A stretch of 64,000 bases of DNA from Loigolactobacillus bifermentans DSM 20003 (lineage in GTDB: Bacteria; Bacillota; Bacilli; Lactobacillales; Lactobacillaceae), in the NCBI RefSeq assembly GCF_001434575.1, contig NZ_AZDA01000046.1:1-64000 (forward strand). The letters run 5' to 3'. The first letter of the stretch is position 1. The number at the start of each line of letters is the position of its first letter. This document shows positions 9,671 through 17,833 of this stretch, one piece after another. Under the pieces are notes generated by a model. The model had not been told where the DNA came from. It did no database searches and was given only the letters and a program-made list of their open reading frames with translations. Both the position numbers and the translations under genes were made by a program.

Positions 9671-9699
9671 AGCATAGGCTAAACACGCGATGATTTCAA
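9671..9699 (-). promoter_or_regulatory. Probable promoter for the DUF2785-HAD pair
   Basis: On the minus strand TTGAAA, 17 nt, TATGCT, about 30 nt upstream of the ATG at 9642. The -10 box is imperfect. Confidence 0.5.
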
Positions 9700-9749
9700 A
9701 AAAAAGTGATCCATGCTAATATTAAATGATATAGACAGAGGCGATGAAA

Positions 9750-10256
9750 ATGAGTAAAAAGAAAAAAATCACAAAAACATTAGTCGAAAAGATTCTTGAT
9801 CAGGCTAAGATAGCTTATGAAAGCTTTGAATTTCCAACCGAACAAGAAGGCGACGTCCGCCAAATCAAGCTAGACGAAGCTCACATTAACGATCATTTAA
9901 TTTATAAAACGCTGGCTTTAACTGGCCAAAAAACAGGTCCAGTTATTGGTGTTGTCCCACTTGATGAGCGAATTAACTATAAAAAGCTTGCCAAAGTCAG
10001 TGGTAACCGTAAAGTTGGCATGGTGCCTTTAAAGGAATTGATTGCCACAACGGGTTATGAACATGGTGCTAATAGTCCCGTTGCGATTCACCAAACACAT
10101 GGTTATCCGATTTACTTTGCAACAGAAGCACAAAACGAACCGACTATTTTAGTTTCAGCTGGCAAGCTAGGTCGTTCTGTTAAAGTTGATCCTCGCGAAT
10201 TAGTCCAATTCTTAGGCGCAACATTTGCAGACATTGCTGAGCCTGATACCGACTAA
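9750..10256 (+). CDS. ybaK: Cys-tRNA(Pro) deacylase, YbaK/EbsC family
   Basis: A 168-aa YbaK/ProRS-editing domain protein that hydrolyses Cys mischarged on tRNA(Pro), acting in trans in the cytosol. The family pattern is clear: KTLALTG, GVVPLDERINYKKLAKVSGNRKV (shown here in part) and a C-terminal ILVSAGKLGRSVKVDP. I chose the second ATG (9750) because AGAGG is 8 nt before it, while the first (9744) is only 2 nt away. It is the only plus-strand gene in the purine region and ends in a strong terminator shared with xdhC. Confidence 0.9.
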   Translation: MSKKKKITKTLVEKILDQAKIAYESFEFPTEQEGDVRQIKLDEAHINDHLIYKTLALTGQKTGPVIGVVPLDERINYKKLAKVSGNRKVGMVPLKELIATTGYEHGANSPVAIHQTHGYPIYFATEAQNEPTILVSAGKLGRSVKVDPRELVQFLGATFADIAEPDTD

Positions 10257-10257
10257 C

Positions 10258-10305
10258 AAAAAAGTTGACCCCCCTGTCACAATTTGCAGGGGGGTCAACT
10301 TTTTT
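10258..10305. terminator. Bidirectional terminator between ybaK and xdhC
   Basis: A perfect 19-bp inverted repeat (core GTTGACCCCCCTG / CAGGGGGGTCAAC) with a 10-nt loop, flanked by A6 and T6. It serves the convergent genes ybaK and xdhC. Confidence 0.95.
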
Positions 10306-10316
10306 AGCAACATTAT

Positions 10317-10832
10317 TTATTTTTCGATAGTAAATGGAATCGCCGCTCGTGCATGTGGCTCAACATCAAGGCGTTTAGCAGCCAGTTGCACCGCATCAAC
10401 AATTTTTTGATAGCCCGTACAACGACACATGTTACCTGACAATTCTCGACGAATCTCACCACGTGTTGGAGACGGATTGTGCGCCAGCAATTGCTTACTG
10501 GACAAGATCATGCCTGGAATACAGAAGCCACATTGTACCGCACCGGCATCAATAAATGATGCCTGAATTGGATCAAGGGTCCCATCCTCATGGGTGACGC
10601 CTTCAATTGTCGTTGCTTGTTTACCGTCGATCCAAACAGCAAGGTAAATGCATGAATCCACTGTTTGCCCATCAATGATAACGGAACAGGCACCACATTC
10701 ACCGACACCACAGCCTTCCTTAACACCTGTCATGCCAAAATCTTCTCGCAACATTTCTAAGAGGCTTTTGCGGACATCAACCTCACAAGAAACAGTTTCA
10801 CCATTCAATGTAAAATTAACCAATTGCTTCAT
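10317..10832 (-). CDS. xdhC: Xanthine dehydrogenase, 2Fe-2S subunit
   Basis: Small electron-transfer subunit (171 aa) of a molybdenum hydroxylase. The plant-type ferredoxin domain has GCGVGECGACSV plus a distal Cys at about residue 64. The helical 2Fe-2S domain has CGFCIPG and MCRCTGYQ. Electrons pass from the Mo site through these clusters to FAD. The ATG at 10832 is 8 nt after AGAGG, so I prefer it to two earlier candidates. It overlaps the end of the FAD-subunit gene by 17 nt, indicating coupled translation. Confidence 0.93.
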   Translation of the reverse strand: MKQLVNFTLNGETVSCEVDVRKSLLEMLREDFGMTGVKEGCGVGECGACSVIIDGQTVDSCIYLAVWIDGKQATTIEGVTHEDGTLDPIQASFIDAGAVQCGFCIPGMILSSKQLLAHNPSPTRGEIRRELSGNMCRCTGYQKIVDAVQLAAKRLDVEPHARAAIPFTIEK

Positions 10833-11706
10833 CTTCATCACCTCTTAATGCCATTGAAATGTCACGGCCTGGTAAAATCGTTACTAAGTGATCTCGGAAG
10901 ACCTTCGAATTACGCCAATCTGAAATGGTTTGTGTATCTTTCAAGCAATACTCACCAATGGTGTTCAATACTGCTCGATTAAGCGGTTGATGTCGTGCAT
11001 AAGCCTCTGCTTGTGGCATTCTTAACGGTACTGGTCCAGCAGCACCAAAACAAATGCGTAGGGCTTCAATACGTTGTTCAGCGCTAACCTTTATCAAGGC
11101 CGCGCAACTTAAATTAGCAATGTCCAAAGCTTTACGGCGTGCAAACTTAGTATAGTGTCCAACAAAACCACGATAATCCTCAGGTGCAATTTTAATTTTC
11201 GTTACAATTTCTCCTGGTTTCAAGATTGTTCGTCCTGGGCCAACATAAAATTGAGCAATTGGCACTTGCCGCACATTTGATTCAGATTGAATCTCAATTT
11301 GAGCGTTATACGTGAATAAGGATGGTGCGCTATCAGCAGCTGGGCCGGCATTACAGATGTTTCCCCCAACGGTTCCCATCCGTCGTGTTTGCGGACCACC
11401 GACTAGCGAAACCGCCTGGCTTAACAAGCCTAAATGCGTTTGAATTAACGAATCGTGTTCGATTTGATCAAACGTCATTAACGCCCCGATATTAAACGTA
11501 CCATCAGCTTCAAGCGTACATCCCTTTAAGGCAGTAATTCTAGAAATACCGATCAGCGTCGTATCAGCATAATGAGGTGCCGCTGCCCGTATTTTGACTA
11601 AAACATCTGTCCCGCCTGCAACTAGCCGTGCTGTTGGATCAGCCTGCATTAATTTAAAAACATCGGTCAGACTGTGTGCCTCATGATAACCTGTCATATC
11701 ATACAT
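10816..11706 (-). CDS. xdhB: Xanthine dehydrogenase, FAD-binding subunit
   Basis: FAD subunit (296 aa) of the molybdenum hydroxylase. It has the PCMH-type FAD-binding motifs (LVAGGTDVLVKIR, LVGGPQTRRMGTVGGNICNAG in part) followed by a CO_deh_flav C-terminal domain. The ATG at 11706 is preceded by AAGGAGG, 8 nt away, and overlaps the xdhA stop by 8 nt (ATGTATGA). It passes electrons from the iron-sulfur subunit to NAD or another acceptor. Confidence 0.93.
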   Translation of the reverse strand: MYDMTGYHEAHSLTDVFKLMQADPTARLVAGGTDVLVKIRAAAPHYADTTLIGISRITALKGCTLEADGTFNIGALMTFDQIEHDSLIQTHLGLLSQAVSLVGGPQTRRMGTVGGNICNAGPAADSAPSLFTYNAQIEIQSESNVRQVPIAQFYVGPGRTILKPGEIVTKIKIAPEDYRGFVGHYTKFARRKALDIANLSCAALIKVSAEQRIEALRICFGAAGPVPLRMPQAEAYARHQPLNRAVLNTIGEYCLKDTQTISDWRNSKVFRDHLVTILPGRDISMALRGDEDEAIG

Positions 11707-14014
11707 CAGCGATTCCTCCTTCAACAGTTGCTTGTGCCTGATGATAGGCCTGATAAACGACTTCAGGGGTTAATGGAATTTTGCCAATTTCAACACCGAT
11801 GGCATTTTTAACGGCGTTGCGAATAGCAGGTGCTGGCGAACAAGTTGGTGTTTCGCCCAACGCCTTATTCCCATAAGGGCCTAGTGGATCCACTGTTTCA
11901 ACAAATACCTTATCTAAATCAGGTAGGTCCATCATCGTTGGTAGTTTATAGTCCAGCATATTATTATTCAACGGTCGCCCTTCAGCACTGTAAACAAGGC
12001 CTTCATTTAAGCCATAGGCTGCGCTCATTGCCATTGCACCTTCAACTTGACCACTTGCCAGCAATGGGTTGATTATTTTTCCAGAATCATGAACATTCAT
12101 GAGACTTAATAGGGTCACCTGACCAGTTGCTACATCAACTTCAACTTCGGCTAAACTACAACCTGAAGCGTAGGAATTATTATGAATATTAACCGAAGCG
12201 TGGGTTTCAAGTGCCTTGGCCGTTGCCAAATCATAATAAGACGCCATCACCAAGTCTTTCACCGTGACCACTAAGTCACCATCCGTAGCATAAACAACTT
12301 GATTGGCGACAATATCTAAAAATTCCGGCCGAATATCATAAGTGGTTGCCGCACGTTCAATCAACTTTTGCTTCATTTTTTCGGCCGCTGCTTTAACAGC
12401 ATAGCCCCCAACATAAGACTGACGGGATGCGTAAGCACCTGTATCAAATGGATCCGTATCCGTGTCTGTCATTGAATCACGAATAATTGCCTCAAAAGAA
12501 ACGCCTAACGTATCAGCCGCCATTTGTGACAGTGCCGTATCGGCACCTTGTCCAATTTCAGTCGCACCAATGTGTAATTTGAAAGTACCATCTGGCAATG
12601 CGATTAAATGTGCGCCTGCAACCTCTAATCCAAAGGGCCAAACAGCTGTCCCAAAAGCAAACGCAGCCATTCCAACACCATACTTTTTCGTTGAAGTTGT
12701 CTTTTGTTGTGCTTGGGCTAATTTTTGGTCCCAATTAAAAGCTTCACGCCCTTTAACCAAGCAATCTTCAATTCGAAAATCGCGTTGTTTGGTTTTCCCA
12801 AATTGATTGTAATAACCATCTGGTTGATGATTTAATTGACGAAATTGAATCGGATCCATTCCAATTTGCGTTGCCACGTCATCAATGGCACATTCTAGTG
12901 CATAAACAAGTTGCGGCATCCCATAGCCACGCATTGCACCAGCTGTTCCGATGTTGGTATAAACTGTTTTAGCCGTAAAGCGTAAATTGTCTGCCCGGTA
13001 CAAGGCATTGATAAACGTCCCACCTTTACCACCTACCGCGTGACCGTGTGAGGCATAGCCACCTTGGTTTGATACCACATCACAATCAATTGCTGTCATT
13101 CGCCCATCTTTCATCACACCAATTTTAAAATCAAAATCAATGGCATGGCGTGTACGCGTATAGGCAATTGACTCTTCACGCGTCAGCGCCAGTTGAACTG
13201 GCTTACCGCCCATCAACCGACTTAATGCAACAGTTAGCGGTTCAATAATGACATCCTGCTTGTTCCCAAAACCACCACCAATAAATGGCTTTTTAACACG
13301 CACTTGTGACCATGGCAACCCATTGGCCTGTGCAATAATTCGCCGGCAAATATGTGGTATTTGAGTTGAGCTTAAACAGAACCAGCGTTGATCATCGCTT
13401 TGATAAGCCACTGCAATTTGATTTTCAAGATGTAAATGTTGCTGAACTGGCGTGCTCAAGTGCCGTTTCACAATAAAGTCTGCCTCATTAAAGCCTTGTT
13501 CAACGTCCCCATAACCGACCTTTGAACGCCCTAAAACATTATCATGTCCTTCATGAATTTGCTTTGCATCAGGCGCCATTGCAGCCTCTGGTGTCAAATA
13601 AACAGGATAAACGTCATAGTCCACTTTGATTTTCGCAAGGGCTTTTTGAGCTTGAAATTCAGTTTTAGCGATAATGGCTGCAATATCGTCACCATAGACA
13701 CGTACATGACGTGTTAACATGTTTCGGTCTTCAATATCGCGCTTTTCCGGAGTTAAGTTCCATGGATGACCTGCAGTTGCATACGGAGTTGCTGGAATAT
13801 CCTCAGGTAAAACGACTTTAACCACACCGGGCATCTTTTCCGCTTCAGTTATGTCATAGTGCTTGACATAACCATGAGCAATCGTTGCACGCAAAATTTT
13901 TGCGTGTAACAAATTTCTAATCGGAAAGTCTCCAGTGTAACTCGCCTGGCCTTTTACCTTTGCGATTGCATCCCACCGCTGCTCTGCTTGGCCAATAATT
14001 TTCTTTTTGTCCAT
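11699..14014 (-). CDS. xdhA: Xanthine dehydrogenase, molybdopterin-binding subunit
   Basis: Catalytic subunit (771 aa) of a xanthine dehydrogenase-type molybdenum hydroxylase that hydroxylates purines such as hypoxanthine or xanthine. An N-terminal a/b-hammerhead domain is followed by Mo-cofactor domains. Visible motifs are PFIGGGFGNKQD (cofactor contact), GTAGAMRGYGMPQ, the ATEIGQGADT segment and KALGETPTCSPAPAIRNAV, which contains the likely catalytic Glu. An AAGGAGG site supports the start. No cofactor-synthesis genes are in the window. There is no in-frame TGA, so no selenocysteine; a selenium-containing cofactor is possible but not shown. Confidence 0.93.
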   Translation of the reverse strand: MDKKKIIGQAEQRWDAIAKVKGQASYTGDFPIRNLLHAKILRATIAHGYVKHYDITEAEKMPGVVKVVLPEDIPATPYATAGHPWNLTPEKRDIEDRNMLTRHVRVYGDDIAAIIAKTEFQAQKALAKIKVDYDVYPVYLTPEAAMAPDAKQIHEGHDNVLGRSKVGYGDVEQGFNEADFIVKRHLSTPVQQHLHLENQIAVAYQSDDQRWFCLSSTQIPHICRRIIAQANGLPWSQVRVKKPFIGGGFGNKQDVIIEPLTVALSRLMGGKPVQLALTREESIAYTRTRHAIDFDFKIGVMKDGRMTAIDCDVVSNQGGYASHGHAVGGKGGTFINALYRADNLRFTAKTVYTNIGTAGAMRGYGMPQLVYALECAIDDVATQIGMDPIQFRQLNHQPDGYYNQFGKTKQRDFRIEDCLVKGREAFNWDQKLAQAQQKTTSTKKYGVGMAAFAFGTAVWPFGLEVAGAHLIALPDGTFKLHIGATEIGQGADTALSQMAADTLGVSFEAIIRDSMTDTDTDPFDTGAYASRQSYVGGYAVKAAAEKMKQKLIERAATTYDIRPEFLDIVANQVVYATDGDLVVTVKDLVMASYYDLATAKALETHASVNIHNNSYASGCSLAEVEVDVATGQVTLLSLMNVHDSGKIINPLLASGQVEGAMAMSAAYGLNEGLVYSAEGRPLNNNMLDYKLPTMMDLPDLDKVFVETVDPLGPYGNKALGETPTCSPAPAIRNAVKNAIGVEIGKIPLTPEVVYQAYHQAQATVEGGIADV

Positions 14015-14141
14015 CTCTCCATTCCTCCTTAAGAGAATTTTTCAAACAAAAATTTTATTAATGGTTTTGCAATAACGGGATAACGGATCATACTTTTATA
14101 TCGCGAAAATGAACGATCGCCGCCTTTCGTATTGATTTCGT

Positions 14142-14169
14142 ATTCTAGCACGCTTATCTTCGTAGTCAA
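14142..14169 (-). promoter_or_regulatory. Promoter of the xdhABC operon
   Basis: On the minus strand TTGACT, 16 nt, TAGAAT, giving a leader of about 120 nt before xdhA. A perfect 10-bp palindrome CAGTGCACTG lies 15 nt upstream of the -35 box (14184-14193), a plausible activator or repressor site. Confidence 0.7.
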
Positions 14170-14183
14170 AATAACGGCTATTA

Positions 14184-14193
14184 CAGTGCACTG
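14184..14193. promoter_or_regulatory. Palindrome upstream of xdh promoter (candidate operator)
   Basis: CAGTGCACTG is a perfect palindrome just upstream of the xdhA -35 box. The half-site CAGTG also occurs near the ssnA promoter (TCAGTGATCA). The link to the nearby DauR-like regulator is speculative. Confidence 0.3.
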
Positions 14194-14434
14194 ATATTCT
14201 TAAAAAGCAGCCTAAAAAATGAACTTGTCTCAGCCAATTTCACTAAAAAACGCTCATATTAACTATTTAAGTTTCTATTTTTAGTTTTCCAACCAAACAT
14301 TATCAAAGTTTTTATCAGCACGTTTAAAATAAAACCATATAAAAAACCCCTTGCTTCAAATGGACGAGTGTAATTTTTCTCTTGTCCACCCAAGAAGGAG
14401 TTTCCTATTTAAAATAATTTAATTGATGTTATAC
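14194..14434. other. Intergenic region between permease and xdh promoter
   Basis: No gene is visible in this AT-rich stretch. Downstream of the permease stop, minus strand TGGACAAG and CTCGTCCA can form an imperfect stem (one mismatch) followed after a gap by T6. This is a weak candidate terminator. I see no riboswitch consensus here. Confidence 0.4.
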
Positions 14435-15838
14435 CTAATTCCCTTGTGCAACATTTGGTGCTTTTGCAGTTTCCGGTACTTCTGTTTTTTCAACAATCTT
14501 CTCTTTAGCTTCTGGGAAAATCAAGTTCGCAAGAATTCCAATTACAGTTGTTGCTGCAATACTATCATTAAAGATAAATTGCAACCAGCTTGGCAACCCG
14601 GCAGTTGCTTGTGCATTACCAGCTAAGCCAATTCCTAATGCAAATGTAATCCCCATTACTAAGATATTGCGTTCATTAAAACCAGATTGCGCTAACATTT
14701 TAACACCATTAATCGTAATCTGAGCAAATACGGAAATTAATGCGCCACCTAATACAGCACTCGGAATTGAAGAAAATACAGCGCCTAATTTAGGTAAGAA
14801 ACCACAAATCACTAAAACAGCGGCACCCAGTGTAATACACCAGCGGTTAACAACCTTAGTCATTGACACGATCCCAGCGTTTTGGCCGAAAGCGGTTTGT
14901 GGCATTGAGCCAAAAATTGCAGCAACAAAACAACCGATGGCGTCTGCAAGCACAGAACCTGATGTTTCTTGTTCCGTCGCTGGCCGATCAAATGCAGCAA
15001 TTGTAATCCCAGAAGTATTCCCAATGGTTTCCATCGCAACAGTGATATAAATTGCAACAAAACTGAAGATGATTTTCGGATCAAACGTCGGTGTAAAATG
15101 CATTGGAAGTGGCACAGTAGCCCATGCAGCGCCGCCAACTGAACTCAAATCTACTTTTCCCAAGACTAAGGCAATAATATAGCCAAAAATAAGGCCAATC
15201 AATAAAGCTGCTGTTTTAAAAGCACCTTTCCCAAAACGCTGGAGTGCAATCACAAATAAGAAAGTTGCAAATGCAATTGTCAAATTTTGCCAAGAACCAT
15301 AGTCTTTAGCACCTGCACCACCAGCAAAGTAATCACGACCAACCCCTAACAAATTAATCCCGATTGCAATTAATGTGCATCCAATCACAAGCGGTGTAAA
15401 TAAGCGCTGTAACCTGCTGTAAAAAATACCAATCAGGCCTTCAACAAAACTCCCGACTAAAGCACCACCTAGTACAGCCGGTATACCACCCGCTGCAGCG
15501 GCAATCGATGCTGTGGGGACAAAGGCAAATGCTGTCCCCATAACAATCGGAAGCCGTGAGCCAAATTGTAATTTACCAATTTTAATCGGATATAATTGAA
15601 GAAAAGTGGCTAGCCCAGAAACCAACATCCCTGCTTGAATCATCACAACTTTATCAGCTTCACTCGCTTTTGCAATCGTTGCAATGATGAGCATTGGTGC
15701 TAAGTTTCCTGCAAACATGGCCAAAACGTGCTGCATTCCAAGTGGAAATGCAATGGAAAATTTAGGACGACCATCTAGTTGGTAAACCATTTCTCTATCT
15801 GACAAGCTACCTTTATCGTTAGGTTCAATTTTATTCAT
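14435..15838 (-). CDS. Purine permease, NCS2 (xanthine/uracil) family
   Basis: A 467-aa polytopic membrane transporter of the nucleobase:cation symporter-2 family. The N-terminal LGMQHVLAMFAGNLAPMLI and the hallmark QTAFGQNAGIVSMTKVVNRW region (near residue 320) are typical; about 12-14 hydrophobic segments are visible. It should import xanthine, urate or a related purine by proton symport. It is upstream of xdhABC in the same direction and has its own promoter and long leader, so it probably feeds the purine catabolic genes. Family is secure, specificity is inferred. Confidence 0.9.
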   Translation of the reverse strand: MNKIEPNDKGSLSDREMVYQLDGRPKFSIAFPLGMQHVLAMFAGNLAPMLIIATIAKASEADKVVMIQAGMLVSGLATFLQLYPIKIGKLQFGSRLPIVMGTAFAFVPTASIAAAAGGIPAVLGGALVGSFVEGLIGIFYSRLQRLFTPLVIGCTLIAIGINLLGVGRDYFAGGAGAKDYGSWQNLTIAFATFLFVIALQRFGKGAFKTAALLIGLIFGYIIALVLGKVDLSSVGGAAWATVPLPMHFTPTFDPKIIFSFVAIYITVAMETIGNTSGITIAAFDRPATEQETSGSVLADAIGCFVAAIFGSMPQTAFGQNAGIVSMTKVVNRWCITLGAAVLVICGFLPKLGAVFSSIPSAVLGGALISVFAQITINGVKMLAQSGFNERNILVMGITFALGIGLAGNAQATAGLPSWLQFIFNDSIAATTVIGILANLIFPEAKEKIVEKTEVPETAKAPNVAQGN

Positions 15839-15990
15839 GAGAAAACCTCCATTTCAAAATAATGATCGGCAGGTTGTTTTGTTTTGGGCTTCCAGAGGCA
15901 CAAAACTTGTTTCTATTGAATAAATTGGTACAAACGTCATTCTAAGATGAAACCCCTACAGTTGTCAGATAAAGCATGGTTCAATTCCAA

Positions 15991-16012
15991 AGTCAAATCA
16001 GTTAATTTGACT
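15991..16012 (-). promoter_or_regulatory. Hairpin spanning the leader-frame stop before the permease
   Basis: AGTCAAAT-6 nt-ATTTGACT is a perfect 8-bp inverted repeat in the permease leader. Its left arm covers the last codons of the 8-codon leader frame and its loop contains the stop. A ribosome ending there would open it. It could also be a protein-binding palindrome. Confidence 0.5.
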
Positions 16013-16024
16013 AAGACGGTGCAT
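15998..16024 (-). CDS. 8-codon leader open reading frame upstream of permease
   Basis: A short frame encoding MHRLSQIN and a stop, preceded by a very strong AAAGGGAGG site with 6-nt spacing. It lies in the transcribed leader, about 160 nt before the permease ATG. The strong initiation signal combined with the overlapping hairpin suggests a translated regulatory leader. No amino acid is enriched, so it is unlike a classical amino-acid attenuator peptide. It could sense translation state or a ligand-stalled ribosome. Confidence 0.45.
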   Translation of the reverse strand: MHRLSQIN

Positions 16025-16098
16025 GTATAACCTCCCTTTCTTTGCAATCAATCAACTTTTAGGCATGGTATTGATCAATCGCATCAAGACGTCATCAT

Positions 16099-16112
16099 TG
16101 TAACCGTTTTCC
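16099..16112 (-). promoter_or_regulatory. cre-like site in permease leader
   Basis: Minus-strand GGAAAACGGTTACA matches the CcpA operator consensus TGWAANCGNTNWCA at 13 of 14 positions. It lies within the transcribed leader, where a bound CcpA could act as a roadblock, and overlaps a possible TACAAT -10 box. Confidence 0.45.
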
Positions 16113-16343
16113 AAAAACTCGAAAAAATAATAGCTTGTCACCTAATTGATAGACGCCCTTCACACAGTAATGAAGTAAGATTAAGTTTATCAGCATTGGC
16201 CTTGTTTACCAAACAATAAGCTGATTGTTTGATTAGTCGTCGACAACTTTCACAAATATACTGATGACTTAATGTCCACTTTTTGGCTTAATATTTCATT
16301 CACAATCAAACCATAAGTTGCTTCGTTCACTGTTGCAAATCCA

Positions 16344-16372
16344 ATTCTAAACGCGCTTTCAGTAAATGTCAA
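16344..16372 (-). promoter_or_regulatory. Strong sigma-A promoter of the purine permease
   Basis: Minus-strand TTGACA, 17 nt, TAGAAT, a near-consensus promoter. Transcription would start near 16337, giving a leader of about 500 nt before the permease ATG at 15838. Confidence 0.85.
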
Positions 16373-16400
16373 ACCCGTTTACAACACTTTTCATGAAAAA

Positions 16401-16414
16401 AGTTAGCGTTTACA
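16401..16414 (-). promoter_or_regulatory. cre site upstream of permease promoter
   Basis: Minus-strand TGTAAACGCTAACT matches the CcpA operator consensus at 13 of 14 positions. A second, poorer copy (TGTAAACGGGTTTG) lies between it and the -35 box. The main site is about 30 bp upstream of -35, a position where CcpA can activate; the nearer site would favour repression. Confidence 0.6.
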
Positions 16415-16524
16415 AATTGTATTCATTAATAAAATGAATTTTTGATCAAAAATATTATTTTTAAATCGTCATCATATCAAGCTTTTAGAACCAAAATCAG
16501 CTTGTTTTTAAATACACATAAGCT

Positions 16525-16558
16525 CAAAAAAACACGGCTCGTTGAAAACGAACCGCGT
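16525..16558 (-). terminator. Terminator of proBA
   Basis: Minus-strand ACGCGGTTCGTT-TTC-AACGAGCCGTGT forms a 12-bp stem (two wobble pairs), followed by T7, just after the proA stop. Confidence 0.9.
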
Positions 16559-16569
16559 TAAAAATTATT

Positions 16570-17820
16570 TTATGATGGTCGTACTTGCCCATTTCCTTGC
16601 ACAACATACTTGGTTGTCGTCAATTCATTTAACCCCATTGGCCCACGAGCATGTAATTTTTGGGTACTGATTCCAATCTCCGCACCAAAACCGAATTCAA
16701 AACCATCCGTAAAACGCGTCGATGCATTGACATACACCACTGCTGCATTGATCTGATTGGTAAAAGTTTGGGCATGCTGATAATTATTGGTGATGATGGC
16801 TTCAGAATGTTGAGTATTGTAACGATTGATATGCTGAATTGCGGCCGACAAAGATGGCACGACCTTAATCGCAAGAATCGCGTCATTATATTCTGTTGAC
16901 CAATCCTCCTCAGAAGCAGATTCAATATCTGGTAAAATATTTTGTGCTTCTAAATCGCCGCGTAGTTCAACTTGTTTTTCTTTCAAGGCCTGTGCAATCT
17001 TTGGCAAATAAGCTGGTGCAACCGCCTGATGGATCACAAGTTTTTCCATTGCATTACAAACAGCAGGCCGCTGGGTTTTCGCATTAACGATCACTTGAAT
17101 GGCCATTTCTAAATCACTGTCAGCATCAACATAAACATGACAGTTACCTGCTCCTGTTTCAATGACAGGCACCGTTGCAGTTGCCACAACTGTTTTGATA
17201 AAGGCCCCACTGCCACGTGGAATCAGGACATCGACGTAATCTGTTAACTGCATCAAAGCATGCGCCGTTTCATGACTGGTATCTGTGATCAGCTGAATCG
17301 CATCAGGTGTTATCCCAACTTCGGTGAGCACCTGCCGCAATAGTGCTGCCAAAACACGGTTCGTTTGCAGCGCTTCTTTCCCGCCACGTAAAATAACCGC
17401 ATTTCCAGATTTGAAACACAATGCAGCTGCATCCACGGTTACATTCGGCCGTGCTTCATAAATCATGGCAATCACACCTAAAGGAACACGTCTTTGAACA
17501 ATTTGTAATCCCAATTCAGTTTGCCAACCACGGACAACATCCCCAACTGGGTCTTTTAAACCAGCGACTTGAAACAGCCCTTGCGCCATCGCATCAATCC
17601 GGTTAGGTGTTAGTTTAAGACGATCTAACATCACTTGCCGGACACCGTTAGTCGTTGCTTGTGCCAAGTCAAGTTGATTTGCGGCAATAATATCAGCCTG
17701 TGCCGCTTGCAATTTCACGCCCATTTGATGTAACACTTGATTCTTGGTCTTCGTTGGTAATTGACTGAGCGCTGCAGATGCTTGCTGAGCCGCTGCACCA
17801 ATCTCATTAAGTGTCGTCAT
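16570..17820 (-). CDS. proA: Gamma-glutamyl phosphate reductase
   Basis: Second enzyme of proline synthesis: NADPH-dependent reduction of gamma-glutamyl phosphate to glutamate-5-semialdehyde. At 416 aa it has the normal length. The catalytic Cys is in RPAVCNAMEKL, and ALCFKSGNAVILRGGKEA is a typical aldehyde-dehydrogenase-fold segment. The ATG at 17820 has AAGGGGG before it; the longer frame would run 20 residues back into proB. It starts 13 nt after the proB stop, so the two are cotranscribed. Confidence 0.95.
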   Translation of the reverse strand: MTTLNEIGAAAQQASAALSQLPTKTKNQVLHQMGVKLQAAQADIIAANQLDLAQATTNGVRQVMLDRLKLTPNRIDAMAQGLFQVAGLKDPVGDVVRGWQTELGLQIVQRRVPLGVIAMIYEARPNVTVDAAALCFKSGNAVILRGGKEALQTNRVLAALLRQVLTEVGITPDAIQLITDTSHETAHALMQLTDYVDVLIPRGSGAFIKTVVATATVPVIETGAGNCHVYVDADSDLEMAIQVIVNAKTQRPAVCNAMEKLVIHQAVAPAYLPKIAQALKEKQVELRGDLEAQNILPDIESASEEDWSTEYNDAILAIKVVPSLSAAIQHINRYNTQHSEAIITNNYQHAQTFTNQINAAVVYVNASTRFTDGFEFGFGAEIGISTQKLHARGPMGLNELTTTKYVVQGNGQVRPS

Positions 17821-17833
17821 TTGTAATTCCCCC

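Noticed and set aside
11699-14014. Selenocysteine in the xanthine dehydrogenase subunit
   Set aside because: The frame has no internal TGA and is complete; any selenium would be in the cofactor, which the sequence cannot show.
16200-16380. Protein-like frame on the minus strand starting at the TTG of the permease promoter -35 box (about 40 codons)
   Set aside because: It has no ribosome binding site and its beginning coincides with the promoter itself; likely chance or a decayed gene remnant.
15839-16569. Purine riboswitch in the permease leader
   Set aside because: No match to the conserved purine aptamer three-way junction or its loop motifs was found when reading the minus strand.
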